Below are positions 45,506 through 54,814 of a stretch of DNA of 64,000 nucleotides, one piece after another. The position numbers and the translations under genes were made by a program. Numbering within the stretch: position 1 is the stretch's first letter; the number at the start of each line of letters is the position of its first letter. The stretch comes from Methylobacterium sp. PvR107 (lineage in GTDB: Bacteria; Pseudomonadota; Alphaproteobacteria; Rhizobiales; Beijerinckiaceae): contig NZ_JAFIBW010000001.1 in NCBI RefSeq assembly GCF_017833295.1, positions 62,001 to 126,000 of the forward strand, in the 5' to 3' direction. Under the pieces are notes generated by a model. It saw only the letters and a program-made list of their open reading frames with translations. It was not told the DNA's origin and ran no database searches.

Positions 45506-46501
45506 TTACAGGCCGTTCTCCTGCCGCGCGTCGTCTTTGAGGTGCCGGGTCGCTCTGTAACGGCCAGGTGATAGGCCATGATGCCGGTGAAAAAGCTTTG
45601 AGAACGCGGCGACGGACTCGTAGCCGACGCCGGTCGCAATGCGTGCGATCCCCAGGTCACTCGTCTCGAGCAAGAAGGCAGCTTCCGACATCCGGCGCGC
45701 GATCAGATAGCGGTACATCGATTGGCCGACGAGCTTGGTAAAGCGGGCCGAGAACGCCGAGCGACCGAGCCCGACCTGTTGCCCCAGCTCGTCCAATGTC
45801 CAGGACCGATCCAATCGCTTGTGCATCAATCGAAGCGCCGGTCCGATATGCGGGTCCGTTATCGCCCCGAGCCAGCCGCCTTCGCCGGGACGCAGCGATT
45901 GCGACCAGCTTCGCAGCACCTCGACGAAGAGGACCTCCGTCAATCGTGAGAGGACGACGTCCTGGCCGGGACGCGGCTGCGCCGACTCGCGCACCATGCG
46001 CCGCAGGATCTGCTCGAGCCACGCACCGTCCTCCGCCGATTTGAGGTGGAGGACGGGCGGAAGCAGCTCCAACAGGCTGCTCCGCGACGGCTGTGCCACG
46101 GTGAACTTGCCGCAAATCATCGTGGAGCAGGGCTGAGCGCCGCCGCCATGGCGAACAATGCCGTGATGCGCGGACGACCGATCGAGATCGACGACCGAGA
46201 ACGGCTCTGCTCGGCGATCCGAGTAGAATTCGTGGGGCTCGCCGCGCGAGATGACGACAAGGTCGCCCGCGCTCATGTGGAATTCGCGTTCCTGATCGAG
46301 AGCGAGAATCGCCGAGCCGTGGCTGACGTAGTGGAACAGCGCGTACGGGCGTTGCGGCAGTGCCAGGTTCCAGGGATGGCCGAGCTCGAAATGGAACAGC
46401 AGCGTCCCACCCAGGCGCACGCGGTCGAGTACTTCGGCAAGGATGTCCATAATGGCGACGATAAGGTCCCGGACGATCGGACACAACACGCGGACGATCA
46501 A
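45506..46501 (-). CDS. AraC-family regulator with cupin sensor domain
   Basis: 331 residues from 46501; MDILAEVLDRVRLGG at 46450 is the more likely start by homology. The N-terminal cupin domain has FHYVSHGSAILALDQEREFH, then MSAGDLVVISRGEPHEFY. The C-terminal AraC helix-turn-helix pair has WTLDELGQQVGLGRSAFSAR, and DLGIARIATGVGYESVAAFS with LFHRHHGLSPGRYR. It resembles AraC_binding/cupin_6 regulators of the stress type. It is divergent from the exported hydrolase gene at 46660 across 158 bases and is a candidate regulator of it. Confidence 0.9.
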   Translation of the reverse strand: MIVRVLCPIVRDLIVAIMDILAEVLDRVRLGGTLLFHFELGHPWNLALPQRPYALFHYVSHGSAILALDQEREFHMSAGDLVVISRGEPHEFYSDRRAEPFSVVDLDRSSAHHGIVRHGGGAQPCSTMICGKFTVAQPSRSSLLELLPPVLHLKSAEDGAWLEQILRRMVRESAQPRPGQDVVLSRLTEVLFVEVLRSWSQSLRPGEGGWLGAITDPHIGPALRLMHKRLDRSWTLDELGQQVGLGRSAFSARFTKLVGQSMYRYLIARRMSEAAFLLETSDLGIARIATGVGYESVAAFSKLFHRHHGLSPGRYRATRHLKDDARQENGL

Positions 46502-46659
46502 GCTCTATCGTTCAAGACACAGTCATATTAGGTCCTGCCGAGGGCGTTGACGCATCGTGCAATCGTCCTTCGTTCCTGGCGCAAGGTTCAGGGCGCGAAC
46601 ATTTCGCAGCGCTTGCACATTCGCGACCTCGCGTTATCCGCCCGTCGGCAGGAGTTATT

Positions 46660-47427
46660 ATGCAAGGTGTTGTTCTGTCCCTGGCCGCGGCCTTGATGTC
46701 TGCAACGACATTGGCCGCTGCCCACGCCACCGCGCTGCCCAAGGGGGCGGCTCACAACATTGTCCTTGTCCATGGCGCGTTTGTCGATGCATCGAGCTGG
46801 AAGCCCGTCGCCGACATCCTCACGAAGAAGGGCTACACCGTCACGCGCGTCGAAAATCCTCTGACCTCTCTCGCCGCCGACGTCGAGGCCACCGAGCAGG
46901 CATTGGCAAAGCAGAGAGGCAAGACGGTTCTCGTCGGCCATTCCTGGGGTGGCGTCGTCATCACGCAGGCCGGCAACGATCCCAAGGTCTCGGCGCTCGT
47001 CTACGTCTCCGCCTTTGCGCCGGACGTGGGCCAATCCCTGGCGACCCTCGCCAAGAGCGGTCCGGCCACGGAAGGGGCTGCGGCGATACATCCCGACGAC
47101 AAAGGCAATCTCTACATCGATCCCAAAGTCTTCCCATCCGCGGTCGCGGCCGACCTTCCCCCGCAGATCGCCCAATCCCTGGCGAACCATCAGCTTCCGT
47201 TGAGCCACACGGCGTTCGAAGCGCCGGTCGATGCGGCCGCGTGGCACCACAAGCCGACGTTCTACGTGATCAGCACGCTGGACAAGGTGATCGCACCGGA
47301 AGTCCAGAAGCTGTTCGCCGCCGCCATGAAGGCCCAGACGACGAAAGTCGCCGGCAGCCACGCCTCGCTCGTCGTTCACGCGACCGAAGTCGCCGCGGCG
47401 ATCGAGAAGGCCGCGCTCGCCAAGTAA
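46660..47427 (+). CDS. Exported alpha/beta hydrolase
   Basis: 255 residues. A Sec signal peptide spans residues 1-22 or so (MQGVVLSLAAALMSATTLAA). The mature enzyme has the oxyanion strand NIVLVHGAFVDASSWKPV, the nucleophile elbow TVLVGHSWGGVVITQAG (Ser95), an acid in STLDKVIAPE, and His in VAGSHASLVVHATEVA. It looks like the small EstA/salicylate-esterase-like hydrolases. Periplasmic location and the divergent AraC gene suggest an inducible ester or signal-degrading activity. Confidence 0.88.
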   Translation: MQGVVLSLAAALMSATTLAAAHATALPKGAAHNIVLVHGAFVDASSWKPVADILTKKGYTVTRVENPLTSLAADVEATEQALAKQRGKTVLVGHSWGGVVITQAGNDPKVSALVYVSAFAPDVGQSLATLAKSGPATEGAAAIHPDDKGNLYIDPKVFPSAVAADLPPQIAQSLANHQLPLSHTAFEAPVDAAAWHHKPTFYVISTLDKVIAPEVQKLFAAAMKAQTTKVAGSHASLVVHATEVAAAIEKAALAK

Positions 47428-47878
47428 CAGGGCCGCTCCCGGTCCGCCCGCGCCGTGAGCGGCTGCGCCTGCCGAGAGCGGGGCCGCCTGGACCTGGAGC
47501 CGGCGATGGCGTGGCCGTCCTGGCGTTCCGTCACGATCGAGCGCAGTCTCTGGAAGGCATCTCGTGCAGAGCCAGTAATGAAACTCGATACGATTGCAGT
47601 CGATCGCTTGAAAATCCTGAGATCCAGACCGTTCGACGCTGGCGTGACTGCGCGCAAGCCCGCGCTCGGCCCTATGGCAACACGGAAGCTCGTGCCGTTG
47701 CCCGCCCTCGTGATGCGACGATCACGACCTTGCTGCGGGACTGTGCAGGCCGAGACCGTCTGATCACGGTTCGGCTGGCGAGCCCAGGCGTCTCGAAACT
47801 GCGGGACCGCAACGCAGACAGGGTCCGTCGTTCGGTTGTCCGGGCCGACAGGCTCGAAATGGGAAAGGAAATTCCGGC
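47428..47878. other. Intergenic region without a recognisable gene
   Basis: About 450 bases. Short frames occur on both strands, with basic, Arg-rich translations typical of shadows, and none has a ribosome site. I see no family resemblance. It must contain the promoter of the exported protein at 47879. Confidence 0.45.
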
Positions 47879-48406
47879 ATGTTCAAGAACTGTCTTGCCA
47901 GCGTCACCGCCGCGGCTCTCTTCACTGCGGCTGCCGCGGGAGCATCGGCCGCCAAGGCGGAGCCTCTGGATTCTACGAGTGTTGATGCGATCAGATCGCA
48001 GTTCAGTCGGCTTATGGAACTGGCCAACAAGCACGATTTCAAATCTCTGCATGATATGTTCTGGCAATCGCCGACAACCCTGTTGGTGGCGAAGAGCGCG
48101 AACCCGGCCGAGGGAAACTGGGCCGGCTATTGGGGCAACGAAGCGATCGATCAAAAGCTGCATGACATCGGCAGCTCCGGTCCGGTCGTGCTCGAGCCGG
48201 ATTATTCGAAGCTCATGGTGGTCGGACTGACGCACGACGTCGCGGAGTCTTACGTGCCGATGAAGATCACCGTTTCGTACGCGGGACAGGACGGAACGCC
48301 CAGACCGTTTCTGATGATCATCAATTGGCTGCGCGTCGGGACGGACTGGAAGGTCGCCGCCGAGATCATTCTCCCCGTACCGCCGGCATCCGCGACAAAG
48401 GGCTAG
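47879..48406 (+). CDS. Exported SnoaL/NTF2-like protein
   Basis: 175 residues. Signal peptide at residues 1-24 (MFKNCLASVTAAALFTAAAA). The mature domain has the cone shape of NTF2-like proteins: helices IRSQFSRLMELANKHDFKSL and WQSPTTLLVAKSANPAEGNW, then strands DVAESYVPMKITVSYAGQDG and PFLMIINWLRVGTDWKVA. The pattern (length, Trp in the last strand) is of a SnoaL/DUF4440-type protein. Its ligand or reaction is unknown. Confidence 0.75.
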   Translation: MFKNCLASVTAAALFTAAAAGASAAKAEPLDSTSVDAIRSQFSRLMELANKHDFKSLHDMFWQSPTTLLVAKSANPAEGNWAGYWGNEAIDQKLHDIGSSGPVVLEPDYSKLMVVGLTHDVAESYVPMKITVSYAGQDGTPRPFLMIINWLRVGTDWKVAAEIILPVPPASATKG

Positions 48407-48519
48407 ATCCCCACGCTCCGCACGCGTCCGATCCCGCCGCCCGCGCCGAGGGCCCGTCCCGGAGGTTGCGGCCGCGAAGTCCGAAGCCGGGAGCCTATTC
48501 CGCCACTGGAGGCTCAGGC

Positions 48520-49002
48520 ATGTGGTTGCGCCTATCCAAAATTGCCCTGGTTGCCGCGATCGCCCTGACCTGCAGCCTGGTGGCCTTGGGGAATATCGTA
48601 GATCCGGATCTGAATTTGGCGTTCGTGCAGCATGTTCTGTCGATGGACACAATTTCCCCGGATCACAGTATTCACAATCGAGCTATCATCAATCCTGAGC
48701 TGCAATGGCTTGCCTTCATCCTGATTGTGTTGGGTGAGATTCTGGCCGCACTGCCCATATGGCTCGGCGCGATTCAGATGCTCCGGCACCTGACGGAGGC
48801 CGGTCCCCGTTTCGCGCGCGCTAAAGCGCCGGCCATCGTCGGACTCAGCACCGGATTCCTGATCTGGCAGGCGGGGTTCCTCGGCATCGGCGGTGAGTGG
48901 TTTGGTATGTGGATGTCCAAGACATGGAACGGCCAGGAATCGGCCTTCCGATTCGCCATGACGGTGCTCGGCGTGCTGATCTATCTGGTGCAGCCGGATT
49001 GA
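48520..49002 (+). CDS. DUF2165 small integral membrane protein
   Basis: 160 residues from the ATG at 48520 (GGAGGCTC upstream). Four membrane segments: residues 5-28 (SKIALVAAIALTCSLVALGN), 65-85, 99-120 and 135-155. The loop VQHVLSMDTISPDHSIHNRA and the aromatic pattern MWMSKTWNGQESAFRF match DUF2165, a family of predicted inner-membrane proteins of unknown role. It lies 113 bases behind the NTF2-like gene and may share its transcript. Confidence 0.85.
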   Translation: MWLRLSKIALVAAIALTCSLVALGNIVDPDLNLAFVQHVLSMDTISPDHSIHNRAIINPELQWLAFILIVLGEILAALPIWLGAIQMLRHLTEAGPRFARAKAPAIVGLSTGFLIWQAGFLGIGGEWFGMWMSKTWNGQESAFRFAMTVLGVLIYLVQPD

Positions 49003-49546
49003 GAGACGGGGCGTGAGGCTCGGATGATGTTTGACAAATACGACCCAGGACGTCCGCTTGCTGCGACGTGGTCATGAGCCCCTTCGACGCTCCGACTTGA
49101 GCGGCCGCACGAGGCTGGCCTCGACCGGACCTCTGTCCGACGCCGGCAGCAGCGTTGCACCGAGCAGGGCGGCGAAGATGGTGATGCCTGCGTCCGGCCT
49201 GACGGCCTCTCCGAAATGTCCGATGGCTGGCAAGAGTCCTTGGCCGCTATATTCCGAGGCCCTTCGCAGAATTGTCTTTGGGCTGCGAGGGAGCGATCAA
49301 GTCGACGCTGAGCGGATACATGTCTTGCATGACGGGTGATCTTTAGAGATGTCGGCTTTCCGGACCTTTGGGTCGGTCTGCTTCGACGGCGATTCCCTGG
49401 AAAAGCGGCCTGCCATTGCCGCTTTGACTTGACCGCACGCGAAAGCGCGGCGCCCCCGTTGCACACGACAAAGGTGACCCGTCATCCGCGCGCGAATGAA
49501 ATCATGCCCGAACCCGACGGTTCCAGGAATTCGTCCCGTGCAGCGA
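49003..49546. other. Intergenic region without a clear gene
   Basis: 544 bases between the DUF2165 gene and the kinase gene that ends here from the right. One minus-strand frame ending at 49072 gives a hydrophobic stretch (ITIFAALLGATLLPASD) and a basic tail, but no start codon with a ribosome site was found, so it is not called. Nothing else supportable. Confidence 0.4.
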
Positions 49547-50947
49547 CTACGGAATCCGAAAGCTCGCCCGCGCGATCAATCCCGACCTGCCTGCACGGGA
49601 AGCAAGCGTGACCGCTCCGCCGATCCGATCCGCGAGGGCTCGAACGATCGCGAGCCCGAGGCCGCTGCCGTCCGGACCGTCTCGCGTCGCGACCCGGTAG
49701 AACCGCTCGAAGACCTTCTCGCGCACCTCCAAGGGTATGCCCGGGCCCTCATCCTCGACTTCCACGCAGGCGCCGATCTTCGTACGCCGGACGCGGACGA
49801 TGGTGGTGCCTTCAGAACGGTTGTAGCGGATCGCATTGTCCACGAGATTGGTGAGGATCTCGCCGATGATGAACGGATCGCCCACGACCGGTACCGTGCC
49901 GTCGGGGCGATCGAGCACGATCTCGCCCGTGCGCGCGAGGGCGTGGGGCACCTGCTCCGTGACCACACGGGCCGCGATGTCGTTCAGGTCGGTGATCGCC
50001 ACTGGGGCGTCCGTGCCAGCGACGCCCGCATCGGCGCGGGCGAGCGCGATCAGTTGCGCCAGGAGGCGTTCCAGGCGCCGCGCGGCTCCGTCGATATCGT
50101 CGATCGCTGCGGCCTGGACCGGTTCCCCGGGCGTGAGCCTGCGGAGCAGGTCCACGTGCATCCTGAGCACGGCGAGCGGCGTCCGCAGCTGGTGCGAGGC
50201 ATCCGACGTGAAGGTGCGCTCCCCCGCAATCGATTGCTCCAGGCGCTCGAGCAGCGTGTTGAGGGCGAGCACCGGGGCCAGCGCCTCGCGAGGCACCCCG
50301 GCCACATCGAGCGGCTGCAGGTTGATCGCCCCCGGGACCGCCCGTTGGCTGATCGCCTCGCTCAGCCGGGTCAGCGGCCTCAGGCTGCTGTCGATGCTGT
50401 ACCAGGACAAGGCCCCGATCAAGCCCATCAGCCCCAGCTCGGCGAGGGCGAGCCCGGCAAGCAGGCGTCGCTCCAGGCCCTGGCGGGCTTCGCGCGTCTC
50501 AGCGACCTGGACGAGGACCGCGCTCGGCTTCCCGTACACCCGCCGTGCCTGGGCAGCGATCCGCACGCTCGCCCCTCGGACGATGCCGTCGCGATGGGTC
50601 GTCACCCCGGGCGGAAGCGAATCGACGTCCAAGTCTGCGAGGTCGCGATAGCCGGTCACCAGCGCCCCGCCATAGGTGACGCTGTAATAGATCCGGTCCT
50701 GTGCCTGGCTCTCGAGCATCCCGAGGGCGACGCGGGGCAAGTCGACCGATACCTCGCCGTCATCGACCGTCAACCTCTCGGCGATCGCCAGGACGGACCC
50801 GTCGAGCAGGCGATCGTGCGTCGTCTCAACGACGTTCCGGATCACGAGCGCCCCGGCGAAGCCCAGGAGCAGCGCGAGCGCCAGGGCCGGGAGCAGCATG
50901 CGGACGAGCAGGCGCCGCCGGATCGAGGGCGCGCGCGGCTGGGTCAC
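49547..50947 (-). CDS. Sensor histidine kinase, TctE-like
   Basis: 466 residues. TM1 at about 14-35 and TM2 at about 163-183 bound a short periplasmic 2CSK-like domain (VLAIAERLTVDDGEVSVDLP, then YYSVTYGGALVTGYRDL). Then HAMP (LRPLTRLSEAISQRAVPGAI), H-box TFTSDASHQLRTPLAVLRMH, N box EILTNLVDNAIRYNRSEG, and G boxes VEDEGPGIPLEV and GSGLGLAIVRALADRIGG. TctE-type kinases sense tricarboxylates or related organic acids. Its ATG overlaps the stop of the regulator gene (ATGA). Confidence 0.93.
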   Translation of the reverse strand: MTQPRAPSIRRRLLVRMLLPALALALLLGFAGALVIRNVVETTHDRLLDGSVLAIAERLTVDDGEVSVDLPRVALGMLESQAQDRIYYSVTYGGALVTGYRDLADLDVDSLPPGVTTHRDGIVRGASVRIAAQARRVYGKPSAVLVQVAETREARQGLERRLLAGLALAELGLMGLIGALSWYSIDSSLRPLTRLSEAISQRAVPGAINLQPLDVAGVPREALAPVLALNTLLERLEQSIAGERTFTSDASHQLRTPLAVLRMHVDLLRRLTPGEPVQAAAIDDIDGAARRLERLLAQLIALARADAGVAGTDAPVAITDLNDIAARVVTEQVPHALARTGEIVLDRPDGTVPVVGDPFIIGEILTNLVDNAIRYNRSEGTTIVRVRRTKIGACVEVEDEGPGIPLEVREKVFERFYRVATRDGPDGSGLGLAIVRALADRIGGAVTLASRAGRSGLIARASFRIP

Positions 50948-51609
50948 ACCGGCATCAGCAGATAGCCGAGGCCACGGATCGTACGGATCTCAGGACCGTC
51001 CGGCTGCAACTTCTTCCGAAGGCGGGCGACGTAGAGTTCGAGGGCGTTCGGTGCGACCGCCTCGTCGAAACCGAAGATCTCCGCGCTGAGCCGTTCCTTC
51101 GGGACGGGTTTCCCGGCGCGCGTCATCAGGATGGTCAGGACGGCGAGTTCCCGGCGCCGCAACGCGACGGGCACCCCGCCGAGGGTCACGGTGCCTGCCG
51201 CCCGATCGAGTTCCAGCGTGCCGCAGCGCAGGATCGGGTTCGGGACGGCCTGGCCGCGACGGACCAGGGCCCGGACCCGCGCCTCGAACTCGGCGAGGTC
51301 GAAGGGCTTCAGCAGATAATCGTCCGCCCCGAGATCGAGCCCTCGGACCCGGTCGGTGATGGCGTCCCGCGCGGTCAGCACCATGACCGGAACCGTCGAG
51401 CCGGCCGCCCGGACGGCCTTGAGCACGTCGAAGCCCGGCAGGCCCGGCAGGCCGAGGTCCAGGATGACGAGGCTGTAGGGCTCGCTCGTCGCGAGCCGCA
51501 CCGCGTCGGCACCGTCCGCCTCGTGATCGACGGCGTAGCCGCCCTGCCGGAGGGCGGAGATCAGGCCACGCGCCAGGGCGGCATCGTCCTCGACGACCAG
51601 TACGCGCAT
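50944..51609 (-). CDS. OmpR-family response regulator, TctD-like
   Basis: 221 residues. Receiver domain: MRVLVVEDDAALARGLISAL, phospho-Asp in SLVILDLGLPGLPGFDVL, Lys in GADDYLLKPFDLAEFEA. C-terminal OmpR winged helix: LRRRELAVLTILMTRAGKPV, then PNALELYVARLRKKLQPDG and IRTIRGLGYLLMPV. It pairs with the TctE-like kinase. The pair is divergent from the binding-protein gene at 51725 across 115 bases, so it probably controls that unit. Confidence 0.95.
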   Translation of the reverse strand: MRVLVVEDDAALARGLISALRQGGYAVDHEADGADAVRLATSEPYSLVILDLGLPGLPGFDVLKAVRAAGSTVPVMVLTARDAITDRVRGLDLGADDYLLKPFDLAEFEARVRALVRRGQAVPNPILRCGTLELDRAAGTVTLGGVPVALRRRELAVLTILMTRAGKPVPKERLSAEIFGFDEAVAPNALELYVARLRKKLQPDGPEIRTIRGLGYLLMPV

Positions 51610-51724
51610 GCTCCTCCCGTCACCGAGCGTCTTGGCCGGAGCGGCACGCGAGGTTTAGCATTTTCGCCCGGTCCGCGCACGGTGAACGTGCAGGACATCC
51701 GCCTCATCCAAGGAGGAGATACTG

Positions 51725-52801
51725 TTGAGTCCCCGCCATGCCGTCGGCCTCCTCCTGCTCCTGGCGGTCAGCCTCGGTCCGGCTGCGGCACAGGTCGAAC
51801 CACCCCTGGCGGCCGAGGACGCGGGCTCCGCCACGGCCCGCCGCGAGACCGTCGTGGTCGTGCGGGCGACAACCGACGAGGCCGAGGTCGCCGACCTCAT
51901 CGCGGGCTTCCGCAAGGCCCATCCCGGCGTGGCGGTCTCCTATACCAAGATGAACTCCGCGACCCTGTACGACAGTTTCGTGGAGGAGGCGGCGGCCGGC
52001 GCGGGTACGGCGGACATCGTGTGGAGTTCCGCCATGGACCGCCAGATCAAGCTGGTGAACGACGGCTACGCCGCCCGCTACGCATCCCCCGAGGCGGCCT
52101 CCCTGCCGGCCTGGGCCGTGTGGCGCAACGAGGCCTTCGGCGTGACGGCCGAGCCGATCGCCATCGCCTACAACCGGACGCTCCTCCCGCCGGAACGTAT
52201 ACCCCAGACCCGCGCCGACCTGATCCGATTCCTGACCGACCACCCGGAGGCCTGGAAGGGGAAGGTCGTCGCCTACGATCCGGAGCGGAGCGGTGTCGGG
52301 TCGCTCATCCTCGCGCAGGACGCGGACGTCACGCCCCGAACGTGGGACCTCGTCTCCGCCCTCGGGCAGGCCGGCGTGAAGCTCTACACCCGGACGGAGA
52401 CCATGCTCGACCGGATCGCCGACGGCGAGGCCCTCCTCGCCTACGGGGTGTTCGGCGCCTACGCCCTCGAGCGGGCCAAGCAGGATCCGGCGATCGGCGT
52501 CGTGCTGCCCACAGACTACACGCTCCTCGTCTCGCGGATCGCCTTCATCGCGAAAACTGCGCCGCATCCCGCCGCCGCCCGGCTGTTCCTCGACTACATG
52601 CTCTCCCGCGAGGGCCAGGAGCGCCTTGCCTCCCGGTCGCTCACACCGGCCCGGACGGATGCCCGCCGGGCCGACGACCCGGTCGCTTCCGCCCCGGCCC
52701 TGCGGCCGGTCCCGGTCGGGCCGGAGCTGCTGGCCAACCTCGACCAGATCCTTCACGCCCGCATGCTGCGGCGCTGGCGGCGTGCCGTGGAAGGCCGCTG
52801 A
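51725..52801 (+). CDS. Periplasmic solute-binding protein (family 1 type, iron/organic anion)
   Basis: 358 residues with a TTG start at 51725, chosen because GGAGGAG lies eight bases before it and the signal peptide begins there (SPRHAVGLLLLLAVSLGPAA). The mature part is a two-lobed binding protein: TVVVVRATTDEAEVADLIAG, then FRKAHPGVAVSYTKMNSATL, ADIVWSSAMDRQIKLVNDGY, and VLPTDYTLLVSRIAFIAKTA. It is like iron(III)- or phosphonate-type family 1 proteins, but no ABC permease follows. With the TctDE-like pair it may instead serve as a periplasmic co-sensor. Confidence 0.9.
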   Translation: MSPRHAVGLLLLLAVSLGPAAAQVEPPLAAEDAGSATARRETVVVVRATTDEAEVADLIAGFRKAHPGVAVSYTKMNSATLYDSFVEEAAAGAGTADIVWSSAMDRQIKLVNDGYAARYASPEAASLPAWAVWRNEAFGVTAEPIAIAYNRTLLPPERIPQTRADLIRFLTDHPEAWKGKVVAYDPERSGVGSLILAQDADVTPRTWDLVSALGQAGVKLYTRTETMLDRIADGEALLAYGVFGAYALERAKQDPAIGVVLPTDYTLLVSRIAFIAKTAPHPAAARLFLDYMLSREGQERLASRSLTPARTDARRADDPVASAPALRPVPVGPELLANLDQILHARMLRRWRRAVEGR

Positions 52802-52993
52802 GTTCGGGTCCCGCGACAGCTTCATGACAGGTTGACCGGCGTATAGCGGCTTCAAGCGCTGCGAAGTCGGCGCGAATACATGGGAGGATTGGTTTGCGGC
52901 TGCAGCCCGATCGCCAGGAGCGATCGTCAGCCGATCCGAACCGACGCTTCCCTCGTGCGGTTGCGACCGCTCCGGCGCCTGAGGGAGACAGCA

Positions 52994-54286
52994 ATGATAC
53001 AGGCCCATCCGTCGAGTTCCAAAGTCGCCACGGTCCTGCGCGTGACCAGCGGCAACTTCCTGGAAATGTTCGACTTCTTCCTGTTCGGCTTCTACGCCAC
53101 CTACATCTCCAAGACCTTCTTCCCGGTCGGCAACGAGTTCGCCTCGCTGATGCTGACCTTCGTGACGTTCGGCGCCGGCTTCCTGATGCGGCCCCTCGGC
53201 GCGATCTTCCTCGGTGCCTACGTGGACAGTATCGGCCGCCGGAAGGGGCTGATCGTCACGCTCGGCATCATGGCGGCCGGCACGATCCTGATCGCCTTCG
53301 TCCCGGGCTACGGCACGATCGGCCTGTTCGCGCCCTTCCTGGTGCTTGTCGGGCGCCTGCTGCAGGGCTTCTCGGCCGGCGTCGAACTCGGCGGCGTCTC
53401 CGTCTACCTGTCGGAGATGGCCACCCCCGGCAACAAGGGCTTCTACGTGTCCTGGCAGTCCGGCAGCCAGCAGGTCGCTGTGATGTTCGCCGCCGTGATC
53501 GGCTTCATCCTCAACCACGCCCTCTCGCCCGCCGACATGAACGATTGGGGCTGGCGGATCCCGTTCTTCATCGGCTGCGCGATCGTGCCGTTCCTGTTCT
53601 ACATCCGGCGCTCGCTGGAGGAGACGGAGGAGTTCCTGAATCGCAAGCACCGGCCGTCCATGAAGGAGGTGTTCGGCTCGCTCGCCCGCAACTGGCAGAT
53701 CGTGCTGCTCGGAATGCTGCTCGTCGGCATGACGACGATCTCTTTCTACACGATCACCGTCTACACCCCGACCTTCGGCAAGGCCGTGCTCAAGCTGTCC
53801 GATACCGACAGCCTTCTGGTCACCTTCTGCACCGCCCTGTCGAACCTGTTCTGGCTGCCGATCATGGGGGCGCTGTCCGATCGGATCGGACGCAAGCCGA
53901 TCCTGCTCGTCTTCTCGGCGCTGACCCTGCTCACCGCCTACCCGGTGCTGGGCTGGCTCGTGGCCAGCCCGAGCTTCGGCAACATGCTGATCGCGCTCCT
54001 GTGGCTGTCCTTCCTGTACGGCAGCTACAACGGCGCGATGGTGGTGGCGCTGACCGAGGTGATCCCGGCGAGCGTGCGCACGGCCGGCTTCTCCCTCGCC
54101 TACTCGCTGGCGACGGCCCTGCTCGGCGGCTTCACACCCCTCGTCTCGACGTGGCTGATCGAGGCCACCGGCAACCGCGCGGCCCCCGGGCTGTGGATGG
54201 CCTTCGGCGGGGCGTGCGGCCTCGTCGCCACGCTCCTGATCTACCGCCGTGCAACCCAACCGGTCGCGCTGGGCGCCCCCGCGTGA
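52994..54286 (+). CDS. Citrate/tricarballylate-type MFS symporter
   Basis: 430 residues from the ATG at 52994 (GAGGGAG upstream; the open frame starts earlier without homology). Twelve membrane segments. The opening [20 protein letters not shown] is the signature of metabolite:proton symporters of the CitA/TcuC branch, followed by [20 protein letters not shown] and the charged motif [20 protein letters not shown]. The C-terminal [19 protein letters not shown] repeats it. It imports citrate or a similar tricarboxylate, consistent with the Tct-like sensing pair. Confidence 0.92.
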   Translation: MIQAHPSSSKVATVLRVTSGNFLEMFDFFLFGFYATYISKTFFPVGNEFASLMLTFVTFGAGFLMRPLGAIFLGAYVDSIGRRKGLIVTLGIMAAGTILIAFVPGYGTIGLFAPFLVLVGRLLQGFSAGVELGGVSVYLSEMATPGNKGFYVSWQSGSQQVAVMFAAVIGFILNHALSPADMNDWGWRIPFFIGCAIVPFLFYIRRSLEETEEFLNRKHRPSMKEVFGSLARNWQIVLLGMLLVGMTTISFYTITVYTPTFGKAVLKLSDTDSLLVTFCTALSNLFWLPIMGALSDRIGRKPILLVFSALTLLTAYPVLGWLVASPSFGNMLIALLWLSFLYGSYNGAMVVALTEVIPASVRTAGFSLAYSLATALLGGFTPLVSTWLIEATGNRAAPGLWMAFGGACGLVATLLIYRRATQPVALGAPA

Positions 54287-54814
54287 CCGGCTCGCCGGGA
54301 GCACCAAGTCTCGGTGGCTCTGCCTGCATCGCGTCGTCAGGGAGGGGTGGCGATCGATCCTGATCGCCGCCCTTTCTCGGCCCACGGCGATGGGCCGTAC
54401 CGACGTCAGAGAAGCTCCGCGGAAAGGCCGGCTCCACGGTTCGAGAAGTTTCCGCTTTCAGCTGTGTCGTTGAGGACGTCCGACGACTGCACCGGGCGCA
54501 TTGCGGATCGTCCGCCTGCGGTCGGCGGTCAACGTCCGCAGTCGAGCCAGCGCAGGCCCGCGCAACATCCGCTTCAGGGCAGTCTGATCAGCGGCGCTCG
54601 CTAACAAGGGTGGCCGATAGCGGCCGCATGCCGCACTGATCCGGGATGCGCGGAGCAATCTTCACCGTTGCCCTCGACTGATAGGCCGGGCGCTTCGCGG
54701 GCCGTTCCTCGGCCACAATCGGGAGGCCGTGCAGCAGCGATCGCAAAGATATGGCGCGCGTGCTCTCATGTTGGTCTGGCGGTTGCTATGCTGGCGCGTC
54801 TCGCCGGGGCCACA
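54287..54814. other. Intergenic region without a recognisable gene
   Basis: 528 bases between the citrate-type transporter and the peptide-binding protein gene. A minus-strand frame (about 54458-54658) has the Arg/Thr-rich look of a shadow or a degraded mobile element, with no start signal or family match. Nothing is supported. Confidence 0.4.

Noticed and set aside
47455..47763. 102-residue frame between the exported hydrolase and the NTF2-like gene
   Set aside because: No ribosome site, no hydrophobic or domain pattern, and the opposite strand reads equally well.
51704..54385. 893-residue minus-strand frame opposite binding protein and citrate MFS
   Set aside because: Long only because stops are rare on this strand at high GC; no motifs.
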